DNA of 64,000 nt from Anarhynchus alexandrinus (Eukaryota > Chordata > Aves > Charadriiformes > Charadriidae): positions 2,790,617 to 2,854,616 of the forward strand of contig VUYV01000046.1 in NCBI GenBank assembly GCA_008711295.1, given 5' to 3'. Positions 47,720 to 59,411 of the stretch are shown here, one piece after another (position 1 is the stretch's first letter; every line of letters starts with the position of its first letter). The position numbers and the translations under genes are program-made. The notes under the pieces are model-generated. The model searched no databases, had not been told where the DNA came from, and saw nothing but the letters and a program-made list of their open reading frames with translations.

Positions 47720-48400
47720 CTTCCTTATGTACATAAGCCTTAAAAATACACATTCATCTCTGATTTTTTTTAATCTGAAACAAAAAAATAGTCAACATAG
47801 GTTACATCTTAGGTATTAGTGCATGCACACGCATACACACGCAAATGTATGTGCAAATGTAATATCGTGGTGCTTGGCTCATTCACATCCAAAAAGCCAA
47901 AAAAATGCATTAAAAAAAAATAAAATTCAAAGCTCCAGGCATCCGGCTCTAGGCCAATGATACAGATTACAAAGAAAAAAAAAAAAAAAAGAGCTGCAGG
48001 CCAAGCATTGCTATGTTTGCCAGCTTTGACATATTGGGTGACAGCATAATACATTTAGCCCTAATCTAACACATAACCCCGTTGTAATTAAAATCTAGCG
48101 CATTTTGCACAAGGTCACATTTGGCTTTATTGACCACTGTGATGCTGGAAAAAGATTTATGAAGATGGCTTGAAATGTCTCAAGTGCTAAAGCAAATAGA
48201 TGTAAAATGCTTCCCACTTGAAAACCAGCTAGGTAATTGTCCTTTTCTTTTGTGATTTTTGTAGAAATCTCTCCTGGTCTGACGGCTGCAGAATACCAGT
48301 CAGAAAATTCTTTGTGCCATTATCTCTAAGCTTAAGGTTTTTGAAATGTCAACTATTAAGTAAGGCTATAACAGTGTGTTAGATAGTCTTTTTCTTTCCT

Positions 48401-48418
48401 TTTTTTTTTTTTTTTTTN
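48401..48418. other. Poly-T tract ending in a lone N
   Basis: Seventeen T residues followed by one undetermined base at 48418, the same pattern as at 1864 and 33091. Confidence 0.75.
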
Positions 48419-49230
48419 ATGTAGCTGAATTTTGTGGATATTCAAACAACTTCAAGACAGAAACGCAAAACAATTTTTCTCCTGCCTTCTGGTGTGATTC
48501 CTTTGAGTCCTTTACTAAACTGAGCATGGCTATGAACTGGCTTTCTTTTTCCATTCTTAATGTAGATGGAGTGGGTATGCTGTGAGTTGGTTAGTATAGA
48601 GATGGAAATTGAGTACTGCCAATGCTGGCTTTGTGCAAGACTAGTATTTGGAAGCTGCAATCATGTTTGAAGAAGTTTGAATTCTCATTTAAGAACAACA
48701 CTTCTATCCCTCTTTCTAAGTGTGTAAGGTTTAAAGAAGCAAAGCAGCAAGGCTGAACATCTTTCTCATGAAACTTTAATATTACATTTGGCTCCAAATT
48801 CAGCTTGAGTACTCTGTGCTGTCTGAGTCTGCTTCAGCCAATGGAAACAACACAATTATAATAATAGTTTGGTCACTCCCTCTTTTTCTGTGGTTACATC
48901 CTCAGTAGCAGAAGACAAAGTAAAACACTGTAGCTAATTTTCTAGCAACTATCTAACTTCTTGAATAAATTAATTTTCTGATAATAATGATTGTCAGGAT
49001 AGAATCTGGGGGGAGGGGAAGTACTAACTTTCATTATAAGTATACTAAAATGCAAAATACTCTTCAACCAAGTTTCTGTGACTTAAGGCAGTAAGACTGG
49101 ATTGCAGTTTGAGATGGCGTCAGATAAATTTAGGTTTCTACATTAGTTGCTGCAGGCATTATGGGTATTTTCTAAGAGAGTCTAATGAGTGTTTAAGCTT
49201 TCATTGTAGTCAGTATAGCTCTAGACAGTT

Positions 49231-49291
49231 TAGTTAGTGGATCTTAGACAGCTAGTTAGTGGATCTTAGCTAGTTGGTTTATCTTAGACAC
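49231..49291. repeat. Short tandem repeat, about 22-bp unit
   Basis: Three imperfect copies of TAGTTAGTGGATCTTAGACA, starting at 49231, 49253 and 49271; the middle copy is shortened by 4 bases and the third has GGTTTATC in place of AGTGGATC. Confidence 0.8.
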
Positions 49292-50674
49292 TTAACTTTG
49301 ATCAGCTAAATATCCATCTAGACTCTACAGATTACAGAGACTGGGGTTTAGACTGACTATTCCATATCTGTTGCCTGTGCCTCGGTGTCTAGCACCATTT
49401 TGTTAAAGGCTGATATCCTGCTTGGCTTGCAGATCTGGGAGACGGTGAGGCCATCTGAACCAAAAGATCCTGAAATTCATACCAAAGGATCAAGTTACCT
49501 CACTATTATAGATCTTCATCATAGTTGTCTCACAATAGCTGAGTTTTGAAAAAATCCCCGTTTGCTGGCCGTTAGGCAGCAAAACAGGTCAAGGGAAGGA
49601 ATGAAATATAACACAGTAAAATGATCTTCAATTGCTAAACTCAGTTCTTCTCTAAGGTTAAGCGTTTTCACTTAGGTAGTTACCATGGCTCAGCTGCCAT
49701 TAAGTAAGTTTTTAAACAATAATAAATTGTTACATTTCTGAGTCTACAGTGAAGTTAAAAAAAAAGTGAAAATAATGTACAGACTAACATGGAATGTTCA
49801 TACTTAAGAATATTATTTTTCAGAAGAGAAATATGCACATTTTGTGTATTTCCGTTTCAGCACTTCAACACTTGATGTTGACACTCTCAGCTTCAAGAGC
49901 GTACAACCACTGAGACAAAGAACTTTTAAAAAAATTATCATTGCAGTTATTTTTGCTCGAGGAATGAATTTTAATGGAAGGAAATCTGGAATGGATCCAG
50001 TATATGGACCACAGTACCTTGGCTGGTGGCCACAGCTATAAAGCAGCTCCATGCAAAGCCCATATGGATGGTCTAATGATAATCTTTGAAGAAGAGGGAT
50101 GCTAGATGGTTTCAGGAGACGTATTGTAGTAATTCTGAAACCTGCTGGCAGACAGGCAACTGCAACCAGGAGTAATGAAGCATTTGGTACTGTTTAAAAG
50201 TAGTGAAAATTGGGAAATTCTGCTAAGAGAGTTATGGGCATTGTCAAAACACTAACAGTCCAGCCCAGTATAGGTAAAGTGGCAACGCACCAAGCACATG
50301 CAAGACAAAAGACACCACAGAAAGCTAAATTATGTCTTCCTAGGAAATTTTCCCAGAAGAATCTCTATTGACTACATTTTAACTGTGTAATCCTGTAATG
50401 TTGTACTGCCATTGACAGTAACAGGTCATAAGCTCTGTACTGAGTTTGCAAGGCCTCAGGACAGAGGCTTGTCAGCCTTTCTCTGTCTGAAGCTTTCTTG
50501 ACTAGCTTTGTTTTAGTCGGTTTATCTGTAATGACAATTTTTCTAATTAACTAGGTGTCTATGATTAATTTGATTTACTTTTCTTTATCATGAGTCAAAA
50601 CAAATGAGTTTTATATAGGTGACAGTAACAAGATGGTATTCTATGCAAAATACATGAGTTATGACTAACACAAT

Positions 50675-51218
50675 GATGTTGTGTAGAGAAATGCAGACCT
50701 TGTAAAGTATCAGAGGCCTTGAGGCGTGAAGGCACAGGATACAGCAGAGAGGAGGGCAGGCGTAGGGTGATTAGGGATGGAGCAAAGCCTTGGCGCTGGA
50801 GACATCACAGCTATAAACAACTCACCAACAGTCAGTTAAGAAAATGCAGACGTGAAGCTGGACAAAACTGGTTTGAGGGATAACAAAAGAGAGTACAGAA
50901 GTAGTGTCTAACATACATAATAGTCACCACATATAGTAAATCCAGGTGTAACATAGAGCTGTAGATCAATGGAGAGAGCAAAGGTATAAAAGTGCGCTCC
51001 AAAATATATAATAATGACCCCAGGTGGATCCTGGAGTGAAAAGAAACCATCACCATCGTGTTACTTTCCGTGAAAGACTCTGGGTGCTGACGACTAGCTA
51101 TAGCACCCACATCAACACCGCCAGAATAAAACCACTGACCCTAGGATCCAGAGGAGCAGTGGGAGGGTAACCATAATCCCAGGAACAGTGGTAGAAACTA
51201 AATAGTCTGTGTATAACA
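50675..51218 (+). mobile_element. Possible solo LTR
   Basis: An LTR-like block on the plus strand. It has a TATAAAA box at 50985-50991 and an AATAAA signal at 51125-51130 about 135 bp further on, in sequence unlike its AT-rich surroundings and resembling avian retroviral R-U5 (GTGAAAGACTCTGGGTGCTG, CAACACCGCCAGAATAAAAC). Exact ends are uncertain: a TGTT start at 50677 and an AACA end at 51218 would be inverted-repeat termini, but the 5-bp flanks do not match there. ACAAT occurs at both outer edges (50670-50674 and 51216-51220), which may be chance. No internal retroviral genes are attached. Confidence 0.45.
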
Positions 51219-51448
51219 ATTTTAACTGCATCATTCTTCTTTCTTTTTCTGTAAATTAGATCTGGACTATTAATTAGATTCGTAAGATTTCAGTTACACT
51301 GACAATAATTTCTGGGCTTTACGTATGTCTAAGATGTGTTTCCTTGTTGCCCATAAACAAGATTTTTAACACAACAATGTGCAGGCCTAATAGAGGAAAT
51401 CTCCAAAGTTAATTTCATACCTTGATTTTGATAAAATTGCATCAATTT
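51219..51448. other. Spacer between LTR-like block and CR1
   Basis: About 230 bp of AT-rich sequence with nothing recognised. Confidence 0.5.
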
Positions 51449-52732
51449 TTCAAAAGGGTATAAAGGAGGACCCTGGGAACTACTGACCTGTCAGCCTCAC
51501 CTCTGGGCCATGGAAAATCATGGAACAGATCCTCCTAGAAGCTATGCTAAGGCACATGGAGGACAGGGAGGTGATTTGAGACAGCCAGCATGGCTTCACC
51601 AAGGGCAAGTCTTGACCTTCTATGGCCTTCTGTGGCCTTCTATGATGGAGTGACTACATCAGTGGACAAGGGAAGAGCTATGGATGTCATCTGTCTGGAC
51701 TTCTGTAAGGACATGGCCTCCCACAACATCCTTCTCTCTGAATTGGAGAGATATGGATTGGATGGCTGGACTGTTCAGTGGATGAGGAATTGGTTGGATG
51801 GTGACATCCAGAGGATAGTGGTCAACAGCTCAATGTCCAGATGGAGATGGGTGACAAGTGGTAACCCTCAGGGGTCCGTATTGGGATGAGTACTGTTCAG
51901 TATCTTCATCAATGACAATGACATAGACAGAGGGATCGAGTGCACTCTCAGCAAGTTTGCAGATGACATCAGGCTGAGTGGTGTGGCATGACAAACGCCT
52001 CAGGGATAGGATGCCGTCCAGAGGGACCTGGACAAGCTCATGAAGTTTAACAAGGCCAAGTGCAGGGTCCTGCACCTGGGTTGGAGTGGTGCCAAGTATC
52101 AATACAGGCTAGGGGATGAAGGGGTTGAGAGCAGCCCTGCCAAGAAGGACTGGGGGTATTGGTGGATGAGAAGCTCAGCATGAGCCAGCAATGTGCACTC
52201 GCAGCCCGGAAGGTCAACCATATCCTGGGCTGCATGGCCAGCAGGGCGAGGGAAGTGATTCTGCCCCTCTACTCTTCTCTGGTGAGACTCCACCTGGAAT
52301 ATTGTGTCCAGCTCTGGAGCCCTCAACATAAGAAGGACATGGACCTGTTGAAGTGGGTCCAGAGGAGGCCCACAAAAATGATCAGATGGCTGGAGCACCT
52401 CTCCTATGAGGACAGGCTGAGACAGTTGGGGTTGTTCAACCTGGAGAAAAGAAGGCTCCAGGGAGACCATATTGCGGCCTTCCNCTTCCACTACTTAAAG
52501 GGGGCCTACAGGAGAGCTGGGTAAAAACATTTTAGCAGGGCCTGTTGCAATAGGACAAGGTGTAATGTTTTTTAAACTATGAGAGGGTAGGTTTAGATCA
52601 TATATAAGGAAGAAATTTTTTACAATGAGGGTGGTGAACCACTGGCACAGGTTGCCCAGAGAGGTGGTAGATGCCCCATCCCTGGAAACATTCCAGGTCA
52701 GGTTGGTTGGGGCTCTGAGCAACATGATCTAG
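51449..52732 (+). pseudogene. CR1 ORF2 fragment (reverse transcriptase and C-terminus)
   Basis: Contains most of the RT palm and the C-terminal region in several frames. Motifs in order: the P-V-S-L-T-like block (CTGTCAGCCTCACC, 51488-51501), [20 protein letters not shown], the GNPQGSVLG block before a TGA at 51887-51889, then the catalytic F-A-D-D box at 51956-51967 with both aspartates intact, and, from 52159, [35 protein letters not shown] and [20 protein letters not shown]. The ORF2 stop is the TAG at 52730-52732. Stops, frameshifts and the N at 52484 make it inactive. Confidence 0.88.
52484..52484. other. Single N inside CR1 ORF2
   Basis: Lone undetermined base in a GCGGCCTTCCNCTTCCAC context; it shifts or obscures the frame at the AAF-YLKGAY block. 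Confidence 0.85.
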
Positions 52733-52819
52733 TTGAAGATGTCCTGGCTACTGCAGGGGAAGTTTGGACTAGATGACTTTTAAAGGTGCCCTCCAACCCA
52801 TACTATTCTATGATTTTAT

Positions 52820-55432
52820 TACCCGATGATTCTGTATCAAATCTGTCTGGGGATTGAAAAGAGCATGATTTTTGATGGGATATGTATCCTATTCAGTGTC
52901 AGGTGAAAAATAAGATTTTCTTTTTATGTGAAATGCTAAAGGTTCAGAATTTGTTTTCTCTTCCATAATTAAATAAAATCAAGATCTTAAAAAAAGGTTC
53001 AAAAATCTCTTGAAAAAAAAACATTCCATTGTGGTCAAACCTTTTTCAGGTCTGGGAAATCCTCATGTTCTGTCTGATTCTTACATTTCATAATGCTATC
53101 AATTCATAAAGGTGCATTTCTTTATCTTCCTTTTTCTTTGTTTTGATGACAGGTTCCATCTTTGAAATCAGGAATGTTCTCTCAAAGTCTTCAAATATGA
53201 TTAATGAAAAGAACTATAAAATATTTATTACTGTTCATTCCAGTGAAGTATTGACCTGTAGTCTTTGCTGATGTCATCTACAATATGTTTGATAGAAGCC
53301 TTAGAAGCAAGAGAAAGAGTTGGATGCACGTGGAGACAGATCTGTTGCATATAGGAACTCTCTGTAACAGATTTCAAACATAGCTGCAACTATTTTAGAG
53401 GGACCTTAACTGAATAATATCTTTTCATCACCCATCAGGAACTGAATAGAACATTTCAGATGCCCTCTGTTTTTTTTTTCAATCGACCAAGCTTTTGCTT
53501 TCCCTATTGAGGCCTATGGAAGTTCCAAGGAATGGTTAACAGATAGAGAGCTAAAATTGCATGAGTGTGAAAGGTGTTCTTTGCCTAGCTTGAGAAAAGA
53601 GTTAAAAATATTTGAGGGATTTACCTTAGGAGGATTTTGAGCATTTAATTAGCCATGGGGTAGTGTGAAGACCTTGGCATCCTTGCACGTACGAGTAAGT
53701 GAAAATTAAGAGTCCAATTCATTCTCCATTTAGACATTAACTGAAGTGTTAAAATTATGAATCTGGCTGTTTCAAATTGTCTCACGTGTCATCAGAGAGA
53801 GAAGTCTGCCTCCAGAGAGATCTAAGATCTAAATTATTTTCAAAGCATACTTCTCTTTCATTTACTGTAAGCAAGGTCTGAGATAACCAACAAAGACAGC
53901 TCCTTAAAATGCTAATGTTGGGTGAAAACAATCCAAGTGTAAGGTTGTTTATCAAGTTACGTTCTGGTAAATTAAGGCTAGAGGATATCACCAGTGTTCT
54001 ACATGGTGGATTACGCACTAAAGTCATTATAGAGGTTGAAGCTTTAGCATCATGTGCATAATAATTAAAAGTGTGACTTTCTAGGCCATAATTTCTGATA
54101 TGATTGAACTCCCTGTGTATTACAGGCTGTTGCAATGAAGCTGTCTTCAGTTTGAAAAGAATGTGCCTAACTCAGCATGGTATTAACCCTACCTAATGGG
54201 CTCTGGTTATTCTCTACCCTGAGGTTGAATCTTGTGATCTGTGCTGGTTCACATCCTACCTTGTTTAGAGCACAGATAAATCTTGCAGCTGACGAAGTAT
54301 GAGACTCAAATTTCTAAGTGACTTAGGAATGCTGGAAAATGGTTTTGAATGCTTGTTAAAGTATATCCAAGTCCTTTGTTGCTGTCTCTAACAGCCTCCC
54401 TTTACTAGTTGAAATCATCATATTTTGTGAAATGTACTAGTATTTAGTTCGTTTTCACTTGAGGAACTAAACCGATAGAAGAAAAAACATGAAATAAGAA
54501 CATGGGAATGGAAGTCCCATTTGTCTGAAAAACTTTCATTAATCATTTCCCTCTGTTTTTAAAAGAAGTCATATATGTATTGAAAAAGAGATTTACTGTA
54601 ACTTGAATCACATAATCTGATTTTTTCATGACTTCACCACAGACAGTCTTACAAGGGCTCTGGATATGTGAACAATGATCTACGGATGTATTCAGTGGTG
54701 CAGCTGAGATTTCCTAGACCAATGATTAATGTTGGGTTCAGGCTGTCCATTGTACATCCTCTACTATGCCATGAGCACTATATTCTGAAGTCCAGAACAA
54801 TGTTGTAAATATATAATCATAGCAGCACTTGGTATGATAGCACCAAGGGGAGGTGCTAGCTTCAATTAATTACCATTTATTTTAATGGAGATATGGTGTA
54901 GTTAAAACAATATGAACAGATTAGTTTAGGACCCCAAAATAAAACAGTCTATTGAAATTTTAGCTCAAGCCAAAAGCATCAATCATGAGAAAAATTAAAA
55001 TGTTAGATTGACATGCTCCTGAATTCTGGTAATTAATATTTGGACCCGAATCCAGTACAAATATCAGATGTTTGAGTTGCCTGAATTCTGTCTCCACTGC
55101 AGACAAAACCCATAACTCAGTCTTACCTTTTTAATAGTTTTCCAGAAATGTTTCTCTAAGACACAGTAGATGCATGATCTCATTTATACTTCCACCTCTC
55201 ACTCTCTTGAGCCTGCCAACAGAGGAAATACTCATGTTTCCTGAAGGTATCCCACTGCACTGCACATCCTTTTGTCTGTTCTGTCATGCTATAAGGGATA
55301 TCATCAGTAAAGGGGTTTACAGGCTGTGAGATTAAGGAGTTTGTCCAGAGTGACTCTCTGACTTTTAATATTCATTTGAACTTCAGTAATGCTCTTCACT
55401 AGCACAAGATCCACTCAACTTTTCAAAGAATT
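52820..55432. other. Unique sequence, no gene recognised
   Basis: AT-rich DNA without a recognised family. A 117-codon open frame on the minus strand (53782-54135) was examined and not accepted. Confidence 0.5.
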
Positions 55433-55592
55433 ATAGAATCATAAACTCAATCATAAAATCATAAAAACATAGAATCATAGAATAGTTTGGGTTGGAAGAG
55501 ACTTCCAAAGATCATCCAGTCCAACACCCCCTGCAATGAGTAGAGCCATCTTCAACTAGATCAGGTTGCTCAGAGCCCCATCCAACCTGACC
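55433..55592 (-). mobile_element. Short CR1 3' end abutting a second CR1
   Basis: About 160 bp of CR1 3' end on the minus strand: ATAGAATCATAGAATAGTTT preceded by a worn array of ATAGAATCATAAA units, then GGGTTGGAAGAGACTTCCAAAGATCATCC and the TCAACTAGATCAGGTTGCTC block. It stops where another CR1 3' end begins (near 55593), so two separate insertions lie end to end. Confidence 0.88.
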
Positions 55593-57215
55593 TTAGAACC
55601 ACAAAATGACAGAATCGTTTAGGTTGGAAGAGACCTTTAAGATCATCAAGTCCAACCGTCAACCTAACACTACCAAGTCCACCACTAAGCCATGTCCCTC
55701 AGCACTACATCTACACACCTTTTAAATACCTCCAGGGATGGTGACTCAACCGTTTGCCTAGGCAGCCTGCTCCAATGCTTGACAAGCCTTTTCATGAAGA
55801 ATTTTTTCCTAATATCCAATCTAAATCTCCCCTGGCGCAACTTGAGGCCATATGCTCTCGTCCTATCAGTTGTTACCTGGGAACTTACACCCACCTTGCC
55901 ACAACCTCCTTTCAGGTAGTTGTAGAGAGTGATAAGGTCTCCCCTCAGCCTCCTTTTCTCCAGGCTAAACAACCCCAGTTCCCTCAGCTGCTCCTCAAAG
56001 ACTCGTTCTCTATATCCCTTCACCAGCTTTGTCGTCCTTCTTTAGACTCACTCCAGAATCTCAATGTCTTTCTTGTAGTGAGGGGCCCAAAACTGAACAC
56101 AGTATTGGAGGTGCAGCCTCACTCGAGCCAAGTACAGGGGAGCAATCACTTCCCTAGTCCTGCTGAACACACTATTCCTGATACAACCCAGAATGCTGTT
56201 GGCCTTCTTGGCCACCTGGGCACACTGCTGGCTCATATTCAGCCGGCTGTCGACAAACACCCCCCGGGTCCTTTTCTGCCAGGCAGCTTTCCAGCCACTC
56301 TTCCTCAAGCCTGTAGTGCTCATGGGGTTGTTGTGACCCAAGTGCAGGACATGACACTTGGCCTTGTTGAACCTCATACCATTGGCCTTGACCCATCGAT
56401 CCAGCCTGTCCAGATCCCTCTGTAGAGCCATCCTACCCTCAAGTAGATCGACACTTCTACCCAACTTGGTGTCACCTGCAAACTTCCTGAGGGTGCACTC
56501 AATCCCCTTGTCCAGGTAATTGATAAAGATATTAAAGAGAACTGGCCCCAATACCAAGCCCTGGAAAACACCACTTGTGACTGGCCACTAACTGGATTTA
56601 ACCTCATTCACCAGAAGTCTTTGGGCTTGGCCTTCCAGCCAGCTTTTTACCCAAAAAAGAGTACACCTGTCCAAGCCATGAGCAGCCAGTTTCTCCAGAA
56701 GAATGCTGTAGGAAACAGTGTCAAAGGCTTTACTAAAGTCCAGGTAAACAACATCCATAGCCTTTCCCTCATCCACTAAGTGGGTCACCTTGTCATAGAA
56801 GGTGACCAGGTTTGTCAAGCAGGACTTACCTTTATTGAACGTGTGCTGTCTGGGCCTGATCAGCTGGTTGTTCTGCATGTGCCACGTAATGGCACTCAGG
56901 ATGATCTGCTCCATAACCTTCCCTGGCACTGAGGTCAGACTGACAGGCCTGTAGTTCCCTGGCTCCTTCAGGCCCTTCCTGTGGATGGGCATCACATTTG
57001 CTAATCTCCAGTCAACTGGGACCTCCTCGGTTAGCCAGGACTGCTGATAAATGATGGAAGGTGGCTTGGTGAGGACTTCTGCCAACTCCTTCAGTACCCT
57101 TGGGTGGATCCCACCTGGCCCCACAGACATGTGTATGTCTAAGTGCTGTAGCAGGTCACTCACCATTTCCCCATGGATTATGGGTGCATCATTCTGCTCC
57201 CCACCCCTATCTACC
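55593..57215 (-). mobile_element. CR1 LINE, 5'-truncated, 1.6 kb
   Basis: Minus-strand CR1 with its 3' end at about 55600 (ACAGAATCGTTTAGGTTGGAAGAGACC). It carries the C-terminal region, the RT core and part of the linker, and ends near 57215, where a further CR1 piece starts. The family's 3' UTR (AACCTAACACTACCAAGTCC) differs from that of the neighbouring 55433-55592 fragment. Confidence 0.93.
55685..57215 (-). pseudogene. CR1 ORF2 fragment with mutated RT active site
   Basis: Minus-strand ORF2 in three pieces. 57215-56588: DRGGEQNDAPIIHGEMVSDL, the GGIHPRVLKELAEVL block, EPGNYRPVSLTSVPGKVMEQ, then LTNLVTFYDKVTHLVDEGKA and AMDVVYLDFSKAFDTV. 56557-56048: [12 protein letters not shown], then the catalytic box, which reads F-A-G-D (56471-56482) instead of F-A-D-D, followed by [20 protein letters not shown]. 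56023-55685: [20 protein letters not shown] to the ORF2 stop. Loss of one catalytic aspartate and the frameshifts make it non-functional. It supplies, within this window, the RT segment missing from the CR1 at 10136-11455. Confidence 0.9.
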
Positions 57216-57597
57216 TGAAGTCCAGGTAGACAATATCCACTTCTCTTCCCTTATCTACCAGGCCAGTCATGTCATTGTAGAAGTTGGTCAAGCATGACTC
57301 CCCCTTGGTGAAGCCATGTTGACTACTTCTCATGATTTTCTTGTCCTTAATGTTCATAGAAATGGTGTCCAGGATTTGTTGCTCCATCACCTTTCCAGGG
57401 ATCAAAGTGAGGCTGACTGGCCTGTAGTTCCCTGGCCCTTTCTTGAAGATGGGGGTGACATTTGCTTTCCTTCAATCTTTGGGCACTTCTGCCAGTTACC
57501 ATGATTGATCAAAGTACCAGTTACGATGATTGATCAAAAGTAGCCTTGCAATGTCATCTAACAGCTCCCTCAGCACTTGTGGGTGCATTTTATATTT
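57216..57597 (-). mobile_element. Internal CR1 fragment repeating the RT region
   Basis: A third CR1 piece in the same orientation. Its minus-strand translation repeats motifs already present in 56588-57215: [44 protein letters not shown] and IPGKVMEQQILDTI. It therefore comes from a different insertion and overlaps in element coordinates. It lacks both ends of CR1. A 25-bp tandem duplication lies inside it (57492-57542). Confidence 0.85.
57492..57542. repeat. 25-bp tandem duplication inside a CR1 piece
   Basis: Two units of CCAGTTACCATGATTGATCA plus AAGTA, at 57492-57516 and 57517-57542; the second has G for C and one extra A. It arose after the CR1 insertion. Confidence 0.85.
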
Positions 57598-57735
57598 TCT
57601 TCTTGATTTTTGATCAAAATGTTTAACAGCATCAGTCCTAACATTGATGCCTGTAAAAGTACCCTCCTAGTGATAAATATTTTTTGGAATGTCAGTTATC
57701 CATTTCTTATTCAAACTAACTGCTGCATTTAACAT
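57598..57735 (-). mobile_element. Probable ancient CR1-like RT remnant
   Basis: Plus-strand text such as TTTAACAGCATCAGTCCTAACATTGATGCCTG and TAAAAGTACCCTCCTAGTGA resembles, in minus orientation, the old amniote CR1 region just before the RT active site (L-L-N-I-L-I-K, compare L-F-N-I-F-I-N). Divergence is high and the call rests on pattern alone. It may be the old host repeat beside which the younger CR1 piece landed. Confidence 0.4.
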
Positions 57736-59411
57736 CGGAGCTCCTTTTCTATTATTCTTAGGTTTTCTTCTTATTTTCCTTTTTCACACCCCTGAGTAAT
57801 TTTCTTGTGCTCCTAGACTTCAGCACTCCAGCAGCGAATAGTCCAAGAGCCCTGATCTGCAGCTTGCTTACTCTATTCTCTTTTATCACATTGATGGAAC
57901 AAGGATAATTAGAATACAAAAGAGTGTGCTGTAGCTATCCAAAAGTCCCCCCAAAAGCCAGGAATACTTTCTGAGTGCCATTGTCTTTTACTAGAGGAAC
58001 AGCTTACAGACTGTGTGGTTTACTATACAAGAAAGGAAAGAATTAAATAATACTTTGGCCCATTTCACACAGAGGATTAAGGCACACAGAACAAAAAAGT
58101 AATACACAAGTTTCAGAACCATTGATTTTTTAACTGTGAGAAATTAAAAGCACTATAAACTTCTTCTGTTAATCTAGATCTCATTCAGGGTCACAAGGTC
58201 TTGCTCATAATATTGTAGTACAGTTAAATGTAGCTGAGAGGCTATTTAATCCTTATAGAGAGATATCATAAAAATAATAATAAAAAACACATGAAAATGT
58301 CTGCTTTACTGGGAAATTATGTTTTTGGAAATTTATAGAATGGATTAAAAAAAAGTTCAAGTTCCCCTTATTTTTCCACTAGCACTAAGGCACAGCTATT
58401 TTAGTGTAAAACCTTAGTCAGAAATATACAGGGATAAGTATTAACTTTGAATGTCTGTATGACTTGGAGCGATTCCAGATTTCACCATACCATTGCTGGC
58501 TCTGATGCTGGCTCTGATCAGATTGGATCCATTTCTTTTTAGTGGTAAATTGTGATTATTAATTCATTTTACAAAAGGAAGAAGAGAAACAAAAGTCAGT
58601 TGCATCTTTCTATTTCATTTTACATCATCTACCGTAGTCAGATCATGCTTCTGATATAATTTTATGACAACATTTTCTTGGTAACTACATATTACAATAA
58701 TCATTTGGCTGATAAACACATCCCATTACCCTGCACTGATGCAAAATACACTATAGACAGAAACAGAGGTAAAAGTTAGAAAAGAAACTTCCTCGTAATC
58801 ATGATTTTCACATAAATGTGTCAGTAGCAACTTTCACTTCACCAAACATGTCTTTTTGTTCTTTTATATATATTTGGGGGGAATGAGCAGTGAGGTGAAA
58901 ATATGAGTAAGTAGTGAGCAAACGCTGACATCACTCAAGCAGCTGTGCCTTAGCACAACTCATCTCAACTGAAAGCCGGGTATAATTTCTCATGTAGACT
59001 GCCAGTAGAGTCCACACAGAGCAGGAAACGGGTTGCTTGGAGGATAAAGAAGTCCTCCATTTTTCTTCATGTATGAAGGCTGGGTAGTGCCTTTACATTA
59101 CATGGGTGTACAGGCTGTGGGAGAGCTCTTTCCTACCACCTATCGTCTCATTCATAATGTCACACACAACTTAGGTTTGCAGTTTGTTATTGCTTCCTCC
59201 CTAATGCCATTCAGTACAAACGAAGGCTCATAACAAGAAAAATCACTGCAGTTGACTGAGCCATGAGAAACCAATTTCATTAATAATGGGAATATTCTTA
59301 AAACCTTTCTGCTTCACCTAGTTTTAAATGGTTCTGTTTTCCATAGTTCATCTTATTTCCTGCTGTACCCAAGTTGACAATTTTACAGGTGGGTTGTTGG
59401 GGTTTTTTTTT

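Larger units (their letters stand above)
45178..50674. other. Unique sequence with small tandem repeats
   Basis: No gene recognised. Contains A-rich tracts at about 46656 and 47975-47990, a 27-bp tandem duplication (47665-47719), a T-run ending in a lone N (48401-48418) and a 22-bp repeat cluster (49231-49291). The sections 46920-47110 and 48060-48350 are free of repeats and look like candidate non-coding regulatory DNA. Confidence 0.5.
51449..52819 (+). mobile_element. CR1 LINE, 5'-truncated, 1.37 kb
   Basis: Plus-strand CR1 starting inside the reverse-transcriptase domain (worn F-K-K-G-x-K-E-D-P-G-N block) and running to the 3' end at about 52819 (CTATTCTATGATTTTAT, a worn ATTCTATG repeat). 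It carries a lone N at 52484 within ORF2 and a local CTATGGCCTTCTGTGGCC duplication near 51625-51645. Confidence 0.93.

Noticed and set aside
53782..54135. 117-codon open frame on the minus strand
   Set aside because: Composition looks random, there is no motif, splice context or transposase-like signature, and a frame of this length is expected by chance in 64 kb of AT-rich DNA.
55754..56425. 223-codon plus-strand open frame
   Set aside because: It is the antisense shadow of the CR1 ORF2 on the minus strand.
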